NCBI RefSeq assembly: GCF_036785885.1
Contig: NC_092329.1
Span: forward strand, 2,356,001 to 2,420,000
Origin: Coffea arabica
Taxonomy: Eukaryota > Streptophyta > Magnoliopsida > Gentianales > Rubiaceae
Length of the DNA: 64,000 bases
Reading direction: 5' to 3'
In this document: positions 39,967 through 50,607 of the stretch, in pieces
Numbering within the stretch: the stretch's first letter is position 1
Layout of the letters: every line of letters begins with the position of its first letter
Made by a program: the position numbers and the translations under genes
Notes under the pieces: model-generated
The model's input: only the letters and a program-made list of their open reading frames with translations
Database searches by the model: none
What the model was told of the DNA's origin: nothing

Positions 39967-40326
39967 ATGAAGAAAAATAAGGATGAAGAAAGTTCTTTTG
40001 GATTTTTCAAGAACGCCTTAGGCTGGCGTATTCAAATTTCAGTGAAAGATGTGCGTGGCCTTGCTGGGGAAATGAAAGGTCTAGGATTTAGAAAAATGGG
40101 GGCCCTATGCCGATCCATCCAGGGGCTGGGGACGGCGGCGGATGTGCACTTTGACATCGCTCCAATTTATCCTCGTCTAGGAAATGGAAATACTTTTATT
40201 GAGAGGTGTCTTGCAAGAAACATAAATGAATTAGAGGTAAGAGTCTCCCGTCGAAAAAGGATTCTTTCTACTATCGATAAAAACGATTTTCTATTTTTTA
40301 GGTTTTTTTTTTCCCTTACTAGTTAA
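39967..40326 (+). other. Orphan reading frame, 119 codons, unrecognised
   Basis: ATG-initiated frame beginning MKKNKDEESSFGFFKNALGW, with balanced composition and moderate GC to about codon 92 (ends NELEVR, followed by a GTAAGA donor-like site) and then a low-complexity tail. The first 92 codons look like an isolated exon or gene fragment. I do not recognise a family. There is no clear promoter, and downstream sequence to 40560 keeps a similar balanced composition, so a captured or degraded gene fragment is possible. Confidence 0.3.
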
Positions 40327-41204
40327 GTGGCAACGTAGGGCGCTATTCAATGAAAAAAAACAGAGAGTTTAGGAGAGTGGTTTAGGTACAAGGGGAACGG
40401 TCTTTTAAGGCCAAAAAGCCTGCTTTACTCGGGATACTTCAACAAAATGGTGTAGTAGTTTCTAGACAACACAATAAACATTCACACGTGGTATTAAATG
40501 GAACATTCACAAACTAGAAACCGGGAGCTCTGTCCTACAGTAATATAAGTCTGGGACCAACATAATATGACTACAAAATAAAGTGAACTAGCCCAGTTTG
40601 GCTATTGGTAAACTTCAATTAGTCCCTTGAACTCCAACATCTCAATTTAATTGAGTCAAATTGGAAAAGTTCTATTTTTTTTCCGGAGGAAAAGTTTCTA
40701 TTTGGTCCTTTGAAATACTTTGAAAGTATCAATTTGGTCCCTAACCCAAAATCGCAATTTAAATTAAAGACATCAGTTCAGTCATATAAAGTGAGAAGAT
40801 TTTTTGATTTAATCTTCCAAATATGTAATACTAAAAAATATAAAATAAATCTTATATACACGTCATTATAAATTATCTTTAAATAGATGTCACAGTAAGT
40901 TTACTATTTTATCAAAATCATTTTATTTTTAATAAACCACTTCTAAAAATAAACCTAGTATATTTCACGAATAATTCTGCAAAAGATTTGTTCTTCTCTT
41001 ATAATCTCCTACCTCGCGACATCTACATCTTCTATTTGACTTTTGCATTATTCAAACCACCAATAGATCTCAACCATCATTGTTTCATAATTAAAATAAG
41101 GATAAAAGATTTTTTTTATCAATATGGAGGAACTGATGTAAACTAATAAAATTTTGGGAAAATTTTTGGGATCTAGGGAGGCATTAAATCACGAATCATG
41201 TAGG

Positions 41205-41520
41205 GAAAAGAAACTTTCTCTTCGAACTATGGAAAGATATACATTTTTGTAATTAGATGTAGAGAAAGAAAAAAGGGTAAAGTACATAAAACCCCCTTGT
41301 GGTTAAGGAAATTGGCACGAAATCTCCTCATTGTTTAGAAACTCCCACTTAACCCCCATGTGCTTTGGACTTGTTTGGATTTTACCTGCTAACCGGTTGG
41401 GGAGCTAGCGAGTGATATTTACGCGACTTAATGGTAACTTGTGTCTAGCAGAAAAGAAACTTTCTCTTCGAACTATGGAAAGATATACATTTTTGTAATT
41501 AGATGTAGAGAAAGAAAAAA
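41205..41520. repeat. Perfect 70-bp direct repeat around a 176-bp insert
   Basis: Copies at 41205-41274 and 41451-41520 are identical over 70 bp (starting GAAAAGAAACTTTCTCTTCG). Between them lie 176 bp beginning GGGTAAAGTACATAAAACCC, wording I know from widespread plant repeats, and the insert has higher GC than its surroundings. The duplication is far longer than any transposon target duplication. Confidence 0.9.
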
Positions 41521-41707
41521 ATTTGGGAGTTACAAAGGCATGAATTTTGAGTTTTGAATTGGGACAAGTGACTTTCACTTCAATTCACCATGCAATATAA
41601 GTGGGAACAAATTGCGGAAAGTGAAAAACTAAATACATTTAGAAAGTAAAAGCATGAAAACAAAGGCAATGGATGGATAGACTTGTAGGTTTTTCCCAAT
41701 ATTATAT

Positions 41708-42023
41708 ATATATTTTTTTTTGTCATCTTCAAGAAACCTGACTATTGACTTTACAAACCTAAGTCCACAGTACACCTCAAAAGCCATGGTAACTAGTGAG
41801 GGTACTGAGGAGACTTATAAACCCAACACCCAAACCCCCCCAAGCGATGTGGGATAGAAACCCCACAGGGTGCCCCGCTGCTAAGACCTAACTAGACCCC
41901 AAGCCCCCCGTAACGGAGTTTCTGTCTTTTTTGTCAACTTCAAGAAACCTGACTATTGACTTTACAAATCTAAGTCCACATTACACCTCAAAAGCCATGG
42001 TAACTAGTGAGAGGGTACTGAGG
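41708..42023 (-). mobile_element. SINE-family retroposon with internal duplication
   Basis: Flanked by 16-bp direct repeats (41692-41707 and 42024-42039, 15 of 16 identical, TTTCCCAATATTATAT / TTTCTCAATATTATAT). On the minus strand it ends in TGACAAAAAAAAA. A segment of about 95 bp occurs twice inside (about 41721-41810 and 41932-42023), each closing with GACAAAAAA, so it looks like a dimer. The middle part shares GGTCTAGTTAG with the SINE at 30165-30393. Confidence 0.65.
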
Positions 42024-42418
42024 TTTCTCAATATTATATTGATTCTTCAGTTTCATGAGTTTGGATAATGACACGCTGCATTTTCGTGACTGACATGACA
42101 TCATTCACTTCGTTCTCCATCGTGTCAGTCTTTTACCAAAAAAATGGTCAAGGTTACCATACCATACTGTATAAGTAGCCCTTTACTCTTCTGACACCCA
42201 AAGGGACGGTAAGCAACTCAAGTCAAGGTGCTTCCTTGCGTTCTCTCTCCGAGATGGCGGCTGAGCTGCGGCGTGCAAGTTCATTTTGCATTTGGCCGCT
42301 CCAGTTTCTACCTTCCTCTTCCTGTCAAAGCTCTTGAATTATTTCCGGGTAAATGTTTGCGTACTTCGTGATGTCACCCTGCAGTCGATTTTTTCCATGT
42401 CCCATCCTGTCTTCTAAT

Positions 42419-43008
42419 TAGAGCTGTTAAACGAATCGAACTGTTTGGTAGCTCGGTTCGTTTCGACACGTTCGTGTTCGTGAAAGACTCGTTCGAAATC
42501 TTAAACGAATCGAGTTCGAACGAATATTTTTGTTCGATTAATAATCGAGAGAACACGAGCATATTCGCGAGTTTTAACGAACGTTCGCGAACATTGACAT
42601 AATTATCATTTGGCAAATTTTAGGGTTAATTTTATGGCTGGACTTTTATATTTGGAGGGTTTTATTTGTTATTTTTATGTTAATATTAGTTATATAGTTA
42701 ATGAATAATAAAATTTAGTTACTTAATACTTTAATTATTTTTTTGAATAATTAATGATTTGTATGGCATATTTAAGACTTAAAATAATTTGAATTTGAGT
42801 ATTTCGAACATGTTCGCGAACGGCTTGTTTATGTTAAACAAGCCGAACACGAACTCGAATTCGAACATGAATTTTGCTTAACGAGTCGAACACGAACACA
42901 GGTTTGGAGTTCGAAAATTAACGAACGAACATGAACGTTGTTTGAATCGCTTATCGAACAGAGCTCAAACATGGATACTCGGTTCGATTTGGCTCGTTTA
43001 CAGCTCTA
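42419..43008. mobile_element. Non-autonomous hAT-type element with perfect 8-bp duplication
   Basis: 590 bp, ends TAGAGCTGTTAAACGA and TCGTTTACAGCTCTA, flanked by identical CTTCTAAT at 42411-42418 and 43009-43016. Interior ends are packed with TTCG/CGAA motifs (GAACACGAAC type) around an AT-rich core at about 42590-42780. No transposase frame. The right end is only 190 bp from the monooxygenase start codon. Confidence 0.9.
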
Positions 43009-43045
43009 CTTCTAATTCAATCATTAAATAGTTTCTCAGCCCTGC

Positions 43046-43051
<6 letters not shown>

Positions 43052-43082
<31 letters not shown>
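43052..43082. repeat. (TA)n tract upstream of the monooxygenase gene
   Basis: About fifteen TA units between the hAT-type element and the monooxygenase start codon. It may serve as or mask a TATA element and is likely length-polymorphic. Confidence 0.9.
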
Positions 43083-43084
<2 letters not shown>

Positions 43085-43198
43085 GCCAGTCTACCTGATT
43101 CGTCCGACATCCTTCCTCACCCTTGCCACATTTCATCATTCGCAATCGCTAAGCTTTTTGGTTTTTCTTTTCTTGGTTAAGCTTTTCTTCAACCTGAA

Positions 43199-45494
43199 AT
43201 GGAGATAGATGAGGATATTGTGATAGTTGGTGCTGGGATTTCCGGCCTCGCTGCATCTTTAGGCCTGCTCAGGTAACAAAACTCTCTCACTGTTTGTTAA
43301 CGTCTCACAAGTTATAGAAATTATCAATTCTGATGCAATCATAGGCCATAGAGTGGCTGGTTCTACAGCAGAACTTCCTTTGAATTTTTTTTTGTTTTTG
43401 TTTTTCTATACCTTGCTTCAGGTATGGACTGCACAGCTTAGTTTTGGAATCATCAGAGAGTTTGAGATCGACAGGATTTGCTCTTATGCTGTGGACCAAC
43501 GCGTGGAGGTCACTGGACGCTCTGGGTGTTGGAGATCACCTTAGACAGTGTTCTCTGCCATTCCGTGGGTGAGATAATCATTGCTTGTATTGTTGGACTT
43601 CTTTGGCTGCCTTACATGATTAATTTTCGGAATCAATCACAAAATTCAAGACCCGCATGTTAATTATAATCTCAGGTTTCAAACAGCTGATGTAAATACA
43701 GGCCTGCCAACCGAAGAGCTTATACTTCAAGAAAGTACATAGTGAGTTATCCTTGAACAACATTGCAACTTCTTTTTAATTCATGTTTATGCAAGTAGAG
43801 TAAGATAGCACCACTTCATTTTGAACTATGGCAGTTATTTTTTAGTTGTTACTGGTGTAAGAGTAAGCTAAACAGGTAAATTAATGGAAAAGTTCATAGG
43901 TCCCATACTACTTTTTGCTAAACATAAATCTAATTCCAGCCTTATCTGCGATGGTTTGTTGTATCCAAGCCCAGTAATGTTTGGCAATGGCTTGAAATTT
44001 ATGTTTCTCAAGTCAATTTCAGTCAAATTTGGACAGTTTGAAACTTTTTTTTTTTTGTTACTCGGTTATGTCGTGATGGTGCACGAACTCAGACAAAAAA
44101 TTTGATCCCTTGATTTTCCTTTCAAAAGGTATAATTTAGTTGTCTAAGGATGCTTTATGCCTTGATGCAGTGGAAATTATGAAGCCCGATGTGTCAGAAG
44201 AAAAGACTTACTAGAAACCTTAGCAAAAGAGCTGCCGGAAGGAACTATCAGGTATTCTTGCAAGGTTGTTTCAATTGAGAAATCAGGACATTTAAAGTTG
44301 GTGCACCTGGCTGATGGCTGTGTGATCCGGGCTAAGGTAAATGTCATGTTACTCGCACGGAGGGAGCATTCTGTCTTTGCACCTCATCAAAATAGATGTC
44401 TAAGCTGGTGGCGTATTTGATTTTTGTCACCTGATAGTGATATTTTTTAAATGTTAAGCTATCTTCTGAATCATCAAAAGATTTTCTGGATATCATGATC
44501 TAAACAATGCTTCTGCTTTTAGGTCTTGATTGGCTGCGATGGAGTCAATTCAGTTGTGGCAAAGTGCTTAGGTTTTAAGAAACCGATCGGAGTTGGGCGA
44601 TCAGCAATTAGGGGATATGTAGAGTTTCCGGCTGCCCATGGTTTTAAGCCACAGCTCTATATGTATTTTGGAGGTGGTGTTCGCTTTGGATTTGCTCCCT
44701 GTGATGACAAAAGCATATATTGGTTTTGCACTTTTAAACCATCCACTGCAACTGGTAAGCAACTCTGGCATCCTAAAAACCTGTAACACCACCTATTTAA
44801 ACATCATGCAATGTCAGCCTAATTTTTCTTAAATGTGCTAGAGATTTCTAAGGACTTTGCAGGTTCCGCATCTCACATCTAGTTCATGATAGCTCCATTA
44901 TGGTTTTTGCTTACGTTTTGAAATTTAATGGCAGGGTATGAAAATATGTCAGACAATCCTGTTCTATTAAAGGAATTTGTATTAAGCAAGACAGCCAACG
45001 TTCCAAAGGAAGTGTCTGGCATTGTCGAAAGAACTAAGCTCGAATCAATCTCCTGTGCTGAGCTAAAAATGAGACTACCATGGGATATTTTGATAAGGGA
45101 CTTTGCAAAAAGCAGCATTTGTTTGGTTGGTGATGCGCTTCATCCGATGACCCCAGATCTTGGACAGGGTGGTTCTTCAGCATTGGAAGACTGTAGTATC
45201 CTTGCCAGGTGCATCGGAGAATCTTTTCCAGGGATGATGAGTAGAAAATTTGAAGAGAAAAGAGATGACGTCGACGTTAAAATTGCAGCATTCAACAGGG
45301 GCCTAGAGAACTATGCGAAAGAGAGGAGATGGAGAAGCTTTAGTCTTATATCTACTGCCTATATGGTTGGCTTGATTCAAGAGAGTGAGAACAAGTTGAT
45401 TCGCTTCTTCAGAGATAGGTTCTTCTCAAAATATACTGGTGCCACTGTGTTGAGGATGGCTGATTTTGATTGTGGAAAACTTAATATCCCTTGA
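43199..45494 (+). CDS. FAD-dependent monooxygenase, MO1/CTF2 type
   Basis: Six exons: 43199-43272, 43422-43568, 43676-43741, 44171-44336, 44523-44754, 44935-45494; 414 residues, all phases close. Class A flavoprotein aromatic-hydroxylase fold: the N-terminal Rossmann motif GAGISG at 11-16 binds FAD, the DG region is GCDG at 155-158, and [20 protein letters not shown] begins at residue 294, contacting the FAD pyrophosphate and ribityl chain. No transit peptide is visible, since the Rossmann strand starts at residue 7. Plant relatives are the monooxygenase 1 / CTF2 proteins, often labelled urate hydroxylase-like or zeaxanthin-epoxidase-like; the physiological substrate is unknown. Some relatives respond to pathogens, but nothing here shows regulation. 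A hAT-type element and a TA tract lie directly upstream. Confidence 0.93.
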
Positions 45495-48400
45495 GATGGA
45501 GCTGAAGTGCATTCATCTGCCTCGAATGTCTTTAAAAAATAGACATAATCTTGTATTAATTTATTTCTAGTTAAGTTGGTAGAGGCCTTCTAGCTTGTTA
45601 GGATCAGGGGCTTCTCCAGTTAAAATTTTGTCCAATTCTGTCCAGTTGTGAAATTGTATGATATTTAGTGTAAAATGTTACAATTTTGGTGTAAATGTGA
45701 ATCATGTCAACTCATACGACTAATCCACAGCTACATCAAAATTATAAGATTTTATACTAGACATTATAACAATTACAACAACTAGATTGAACTGGACAGA
45801 ATCTAGTGGAAAGGCCCCAATCCCTGTCTGTTATGTCTTCTCCATTTGTTTTCCGTGTGTACTGTAGATGCAGTCTTCCATCAAGAAATAAGAAATATTT
45901 CCTCTGCCTCTTACAATCAGTTCTTCTTTAATGGATTTCGCTCCAGCACAATGAATACATATTGGTTTTCTAGTCAGCAGGAAGATGGACGAGTCAATTT
46001 TCTTTCTGGTGCATGGTGGAGTTCGTGTTCTGCAAAATTACGTTAAGTCGGCTATCCCGTCTCTATGTTTAATGTTTTGCCACGGACATCGGATTCATTC
46101 ATTGCCAGTACTAACCCCAGGATTTTATATGAAACTGTAGTCTGATTTAGAATATTGTAAGCTTTTTTTTGTTCTCTTTCCTCCTCGGAGCAGCTTCATC
46201 ATCACATGTAACTTGGTTTAGAGATCAGATCTTCACGTTCATTCCTCAAATGTACAGTTGGTGTTAAGAAAGGTCGGGGTTGGGTTGCGTTGGGGGGAGG
46301 GGGCCGGGGCCTTTGTGGAATTGGATTTGGTATAGGGATGGATTAGCTGATCTTTCCTCCTGCTTGACAGTTAACTTTTTGTGTGCAATCCTGTGGATGG
46401 ACTCGGATCCATTGAATTGACTGTGTGCGTGGAGGAGGGGCCTGGATAGTCAAAATGCTAAATAGATTATCTTTCTTTTACTCCTTTTTTTTTTATCCAG
46501 GAATTTGATTTTCGGGGTAAAAAAATCTGTTATTTTCTGAAATGTAATTATTTAATCAGAAGATAATTAACACACCATAAATTCCCTTTCTGCACCTTGG
46601 GTTGGTTCGTAGTGTAAATTATGTAATTGTATTTTGGAAGAATAATATGCTAACGCTTGCTTTCAGAGCAAATTTCAACTTCATTTTACTATATTGACAG
46701 AAGTGTAAAAGTAGAATGATAATTTTCCAAAACAACAAATGATGACGCAAGAACCTTGGTTCCTCGGAGGAGAGATGGATTGCGTGATTCAAGGGAACGG
46801 AGTGCAAGTGAGAGGTTTCAAATTTGATTACTTTTAAAGCAGATATTTACCGCGTTGTTTGAGGGTTTAAGGGGATATTTAAAGGAAAAGAAGTAAAACT
46901 CTCCTAACATAAATTCCACAACGTCCTAAAAAAATTTCTGTCCACTTCTTCTGGACTTGTATGAAAACCTATTTCTTTTCTTTTCTCTTCATTTCCCACC
47001 GCGCAAACGAACTGATAATGGAATCTTAACTCTCTCTCTCTCTCTCAAACACATTTAGATCTCTTCCTATTAGATCAGTTTCTTGAGTACTTGATAACAA
47101 AGCTAACTTTGTACCTTGTTGACCTAAAAACAAGTAGAAAATCGTACAAACATACAGTACCTAAGTGGCCGGGGGAAATAAACAAATATAAGTATATATA
47201 TTAGTAGTATTAACTGTATACGAATTGCTTTTACTTTTCTATACTCGCCGCCCCAGGACCCATTTTCCCAACTCAAACCCGAGAGGAAGGTCAAAGCACT
47301 CTCTAAAAAATTCATCTGCTACTTGCATTTCTAGTACTTACAAGGCAAGAGTTGTTGTGTTTTTTTTTTTTCTCTTTGGTTTGGTTTCTCTTAATATTTA
47401 GCACTCCCCATGCATTTCTATCGTAATCTGTTTCCGTCAGATTCTTTATCAATAAAATTTCTTCAAAAGCTTGGCTTGGCACTAAGGGCAGCGAAAATTT
47501 TCCCCATCTAGGAATACAAAATTATGGAGTGAAGCTCAAACCATAATGATTAATGCGGTGGTGGTGGTTCTTTCAAGCATTCTACAACTTCCTCGTAATC
47601 AGTTTAATAATCCAATAATGATTGACATTCATATTTCTTCAAGGTTAGGTTATTAGGTGGTCATTAATCCATGCATTGCTGTTCTTCGTTGGTAGTCGAT
47701 CAATGGCAATGCTTTTCATAGAAAGGGGAAAAATAAATAAATTTCGTAGTCAATGCTAATTAGCTTTAATTTTTGATTGCTTTAAAAGGATATTAGTTCA
47801 ACTAGAATTTCGTAGTCAATGCTCAATATTTTACAGCGTTGTATGTAATTCAGAAGGCGAAGTTAAATTGTCACGATTAGTTACCTTATGGTTATGGAGG
47901 GAGTATTTGTAGTTTCTTTGCAGGAATGGCATCCCATCCAATGTCTAAAAACCATCCAATCAAACAAAAAAAAAAATTTGTACAATTTCATTTCTTCATC
48001 CATTGAACTTGTACGATAATAGTTGGTTGTCACCTAATGGATTGTTTGTGTCCGTGTCCCCCGCCCTCAAATTCAGTCAATCTAAACTTTCCTGGCTAAA
48101 TGATATGGCCTGTAAGTCATGCTTGACGGTGATACCAATTTGAAATAAAATTATCAATCATCACATCACATGCCTATGCCTTGTTCTTGTTGTGTGAAGG
48201 GAAAATTGGAGTGTACGAGCTCCTCATTTTCTTAATTGGTTGCTGATAACCTTTCACATTGATATGGAAGGAGCAATCGCGGCATAATTGCCTTTTCCTT
48301 CTCAAATTGGTGAAAGTTCCTTAGCAACAAGATGGGACTCTTAACATTTTTTTTTTGCCAATATGGTCAATAAGTTGAGTAATTTTTTTCTTTTTCATTT

Positions 48401-48585
48401 TTTTGGTGGGGTTTTTTTTGGGTGGGGGTGTTGGTAAGGGGTAGTAGTTATGTTTTTTCCTTAGACTTTTGACGTTAAGGGGGTAGTAGTTAGAATCGCA
48501 TGAAATAATGCCTGCACGGCAAAATAATTCACTTTCTGCCCCTACAGAACTCATAGATGGGGATAAATGAGAAAGTCCTAACACA

Positions 48586-48695
48586 AAAAAATTGCTGTAG
48601 CGATTTGATGTATGTGAGAAAAAAAGGTAATAGGGAAATGTGATCACGGAAAACGACGTAATTTTCCGACGGAAAACGACAATCCAAACAAGGCC
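48586..48695 (-). mobile_element. Truncated Tourist-like MITE
   Basis: Reverse-complement relative of the element at 9805-9951: shares TACAGTAATTTTT-type core, GCGATTTGATGTATGTGAG, AATAGGGAAATGTGATCACG and the terminal CAATCCAAACAAGGCC. The other terminus is missing or too decayed to place. Confidence 0.7.
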
Positions 48696-49530
48696 TTCCG
48701 GCCCATATCTCAATGATTAAGGTATCTATCAATCATGAACCAAAAATTCTTGGAATCAGTAGTCTTCCCCTTGTCATCTTCATGGCCAATCACATCATTT
48801 CTGAACCACCCAAAAAAAAAAAAAAAGAGCGAACTTATAGATCTTGAATGACAGTTTCCAAAAGATGAATGAGCCCAGAATCAGTAACAACTACATTTGA
48901 ACGGGGAATGTGGATTGGGGAGGTAGATTCCATCAACAGCATATTGGTATGATATAAATATACATGTGGATCGTTGATGATACAGACGAATTCCCCCCAC
49001 CACCCTAAGCATCTGGATAAACAAGTAATAAAGCCTCAGGAGTTAATGTCAAAGACATGTGCATCACACATGAGAACGCTGGGAACTTTATCACGTAAGG
49101 TCAAACGAATCCCATGTGAGCGTTGCATCAGACCATTTTCAGCAAAAAATAAATATTCCGTCATACTATTAAGGCATTGAATATATATGTTGGGTTCATT
49201 TCCCTCGCTCTGTTCCTGTGGCTACTGAACTATATAGATACAAGTTAAAAAATAGAATATGAAAATGAAGCAATTTTGGGGGGGCGGATTGTGGATTTTG
49301 ATCCATTCACGGCTCTTCTGTTGGGAGAAGCATGTGGGTGTGGACGGACTTGAGAGAGCAGAACATGGGAATTATTGAATGAGGTGCAGAAATTCTTCAG
49401 ACTTTGCCTCGCGTATTATATAAAGAAAGAAAGAAAGAAAGAAAAATACAAAATGGGATTGAAGGTTTCTGTCAATTTGCAGCAGTAAATCTAAATCCCA
49501 TGTGAGGTTGTTGCATTAGAGATTTCTGTC

Positions 49531-49540
49531 CTATTTAAAC
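49531..49540 (+). promoter_or_regulatory. Probable TATA element of the expansin gene
   Basis: CTATTTAAAC, 102 bp before the start codon. A second candidate, TATATAAA at 49417-49424, is farther upstream. Chosen by position and sequence only. Confidence 0.4.
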
Positions 49541-49641
49541 CCGCATCTAACTCCCCGCTCTAGCCATTAAATACAGACAAACACATTCTTGAATATCCCA
49601 CCCCAACCTTCTTCCTTCTTCTCTTGTAAGTTGTGATCAAC

Positions 49642-50607
49642 ATGGAAAAAGTGGGATGCTCTGCAACTCTGGCATTGGCTTTCTTCTTAGCTTGCCTTTT
49701 CGCCAATAATGCCAATGCCTTCACAGCTTCGGGATGGATGAGTGCTCATGCAACATTTTATGGAGGTAGCGACGCTTCTGGTACAATGGGTAAGTTATGA
49801 AGCAATCTCTTCTCTTATTTTGTACCGACCGAGTTACACTAGACACTTTCTAACTGGGAACACTGGCTCGGGTGCAGGGGGTGCTTGTGGATACGGTAAC
49901 TTGTATTCCGCTGGTTATGGGACTAGGACTGCAGCATTGAGCACTGCATTGTTCAACGACGGGGCATCCTGCGGCCAATGCTACAAGATTATCTGCGATT
50001 ACAACGCAGATCCACGGTGGTGCAGGAAAGGTGTATCTATCACCGTCACGGCAACCAACTTCTGCCCTCCTAATTATGATCTTCCAAGCGACAACGGAGG
50101 CTGGTGCAACCCTCCCCGGCCGCACTTCGACATGGCTCAACCCGCTTGGGAAAAGATCGGAATCTACAGAGGTGGAATCGTTCCTGTGCTGTACCAAAGG
50201 TCTGAATCTCTTCTTTCATGATTCATCTTTTTTCCTTGTCCTTGTCCTTGTGGAGTGTGGGGTAATGAAAGAAAATGTAACGTTTTGTGTGATGCAGAGT
50301 TCCCTGCAACAAACATGGCGGAGTTAGATTTACCATCAACGGAAGGGATTATTTTGAACTCGTCTTGATATCGAACGTTGGTGGACCGGGATCGGTAGCA
50401 TCGGTTCAAATCAAAGGCACAGGAACCAATTGGATGGCAATGTCTAGGAACTGGGGTGCAAATTGGCAGTCCAACGTCTATCTCAATGGCCAAGCCTTAT
50501 CCTTCAGAGTAACTACGTCTGATGGTCAGACCAAGGTGTTTCCAAACATCGTCCCATCAAATTGGAACTTCGGCCAAACGTTTTCCAGCCCGTTACAATT
50601 TTACTAA
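49642..50607 (+). CDS. EXPA: Alpha-expansin
   Basis: Loosens cell walls non-enzymatically by disrupting cellulose-xyloglucan contacts. Three exons: 49642-49789, 49878-50199, 50298-50607; 259 residues, the standard expansin length. Signal peptide 1-26 (ends ANNANA). Domain 1 is GH45-like with paired Cys residues, [10 protein letters not shown], the alpha-expansin insertion CNPPRPHFD and the HFD motif. Domain 2 is the CBM63 module with surface aromatics [13 protein letters not shown]. The exon pattern, with introns after TMG and within the Arg codon of YQRV, is typical of EXPA genes. The sequence resembles Arabidopsis EXPA11 (At1g20190, recalled), which also fits the gene order here, but the exact paralogue is not proven. 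The class III peroxidase gene 2.3 kb downstream is another wall-modifying gene. Confidence 0.95.

Larger units (their letters stand above)
38333..43198. other. Repeat-rich intergenic region
   Basis: 4.9 kb without a supported gene. It holds two hAT-type elements, two retroposed SINE-like elements, three copies of a TGAAATTCTATTTTATTACAA stretch behind T-runs, a perfect 70-bp direct repeat, an orphan frame at 39967-40326 and a (TA)n tract at 43052-43082. The right end is the promoter of the monooxygenase gene. Confidence 0.6.
45495..49641. other. Intergenic, monooxygenase 3' flank to expansin promoter
   Basis: No gene supported over 4.1 kb. The first 0.7 kb is likely the 3' UTR and flank of the monooxygenase. 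A truncated Tourist-like MITE lies at 48586-48695, (CT)n at about 47033-47046 and (AAAG)n at about 49423-49445. A TATA-like CTATTTAAAC at 49531-49540, about 110 bp upstream of the expansin ATG, is the probable core promoter. Confidence 0.5.

Noticed and set aside
43052-43082. TA tract as a replication origin or other functional site
   Set aside because: A simple microsatellite is sufficient.
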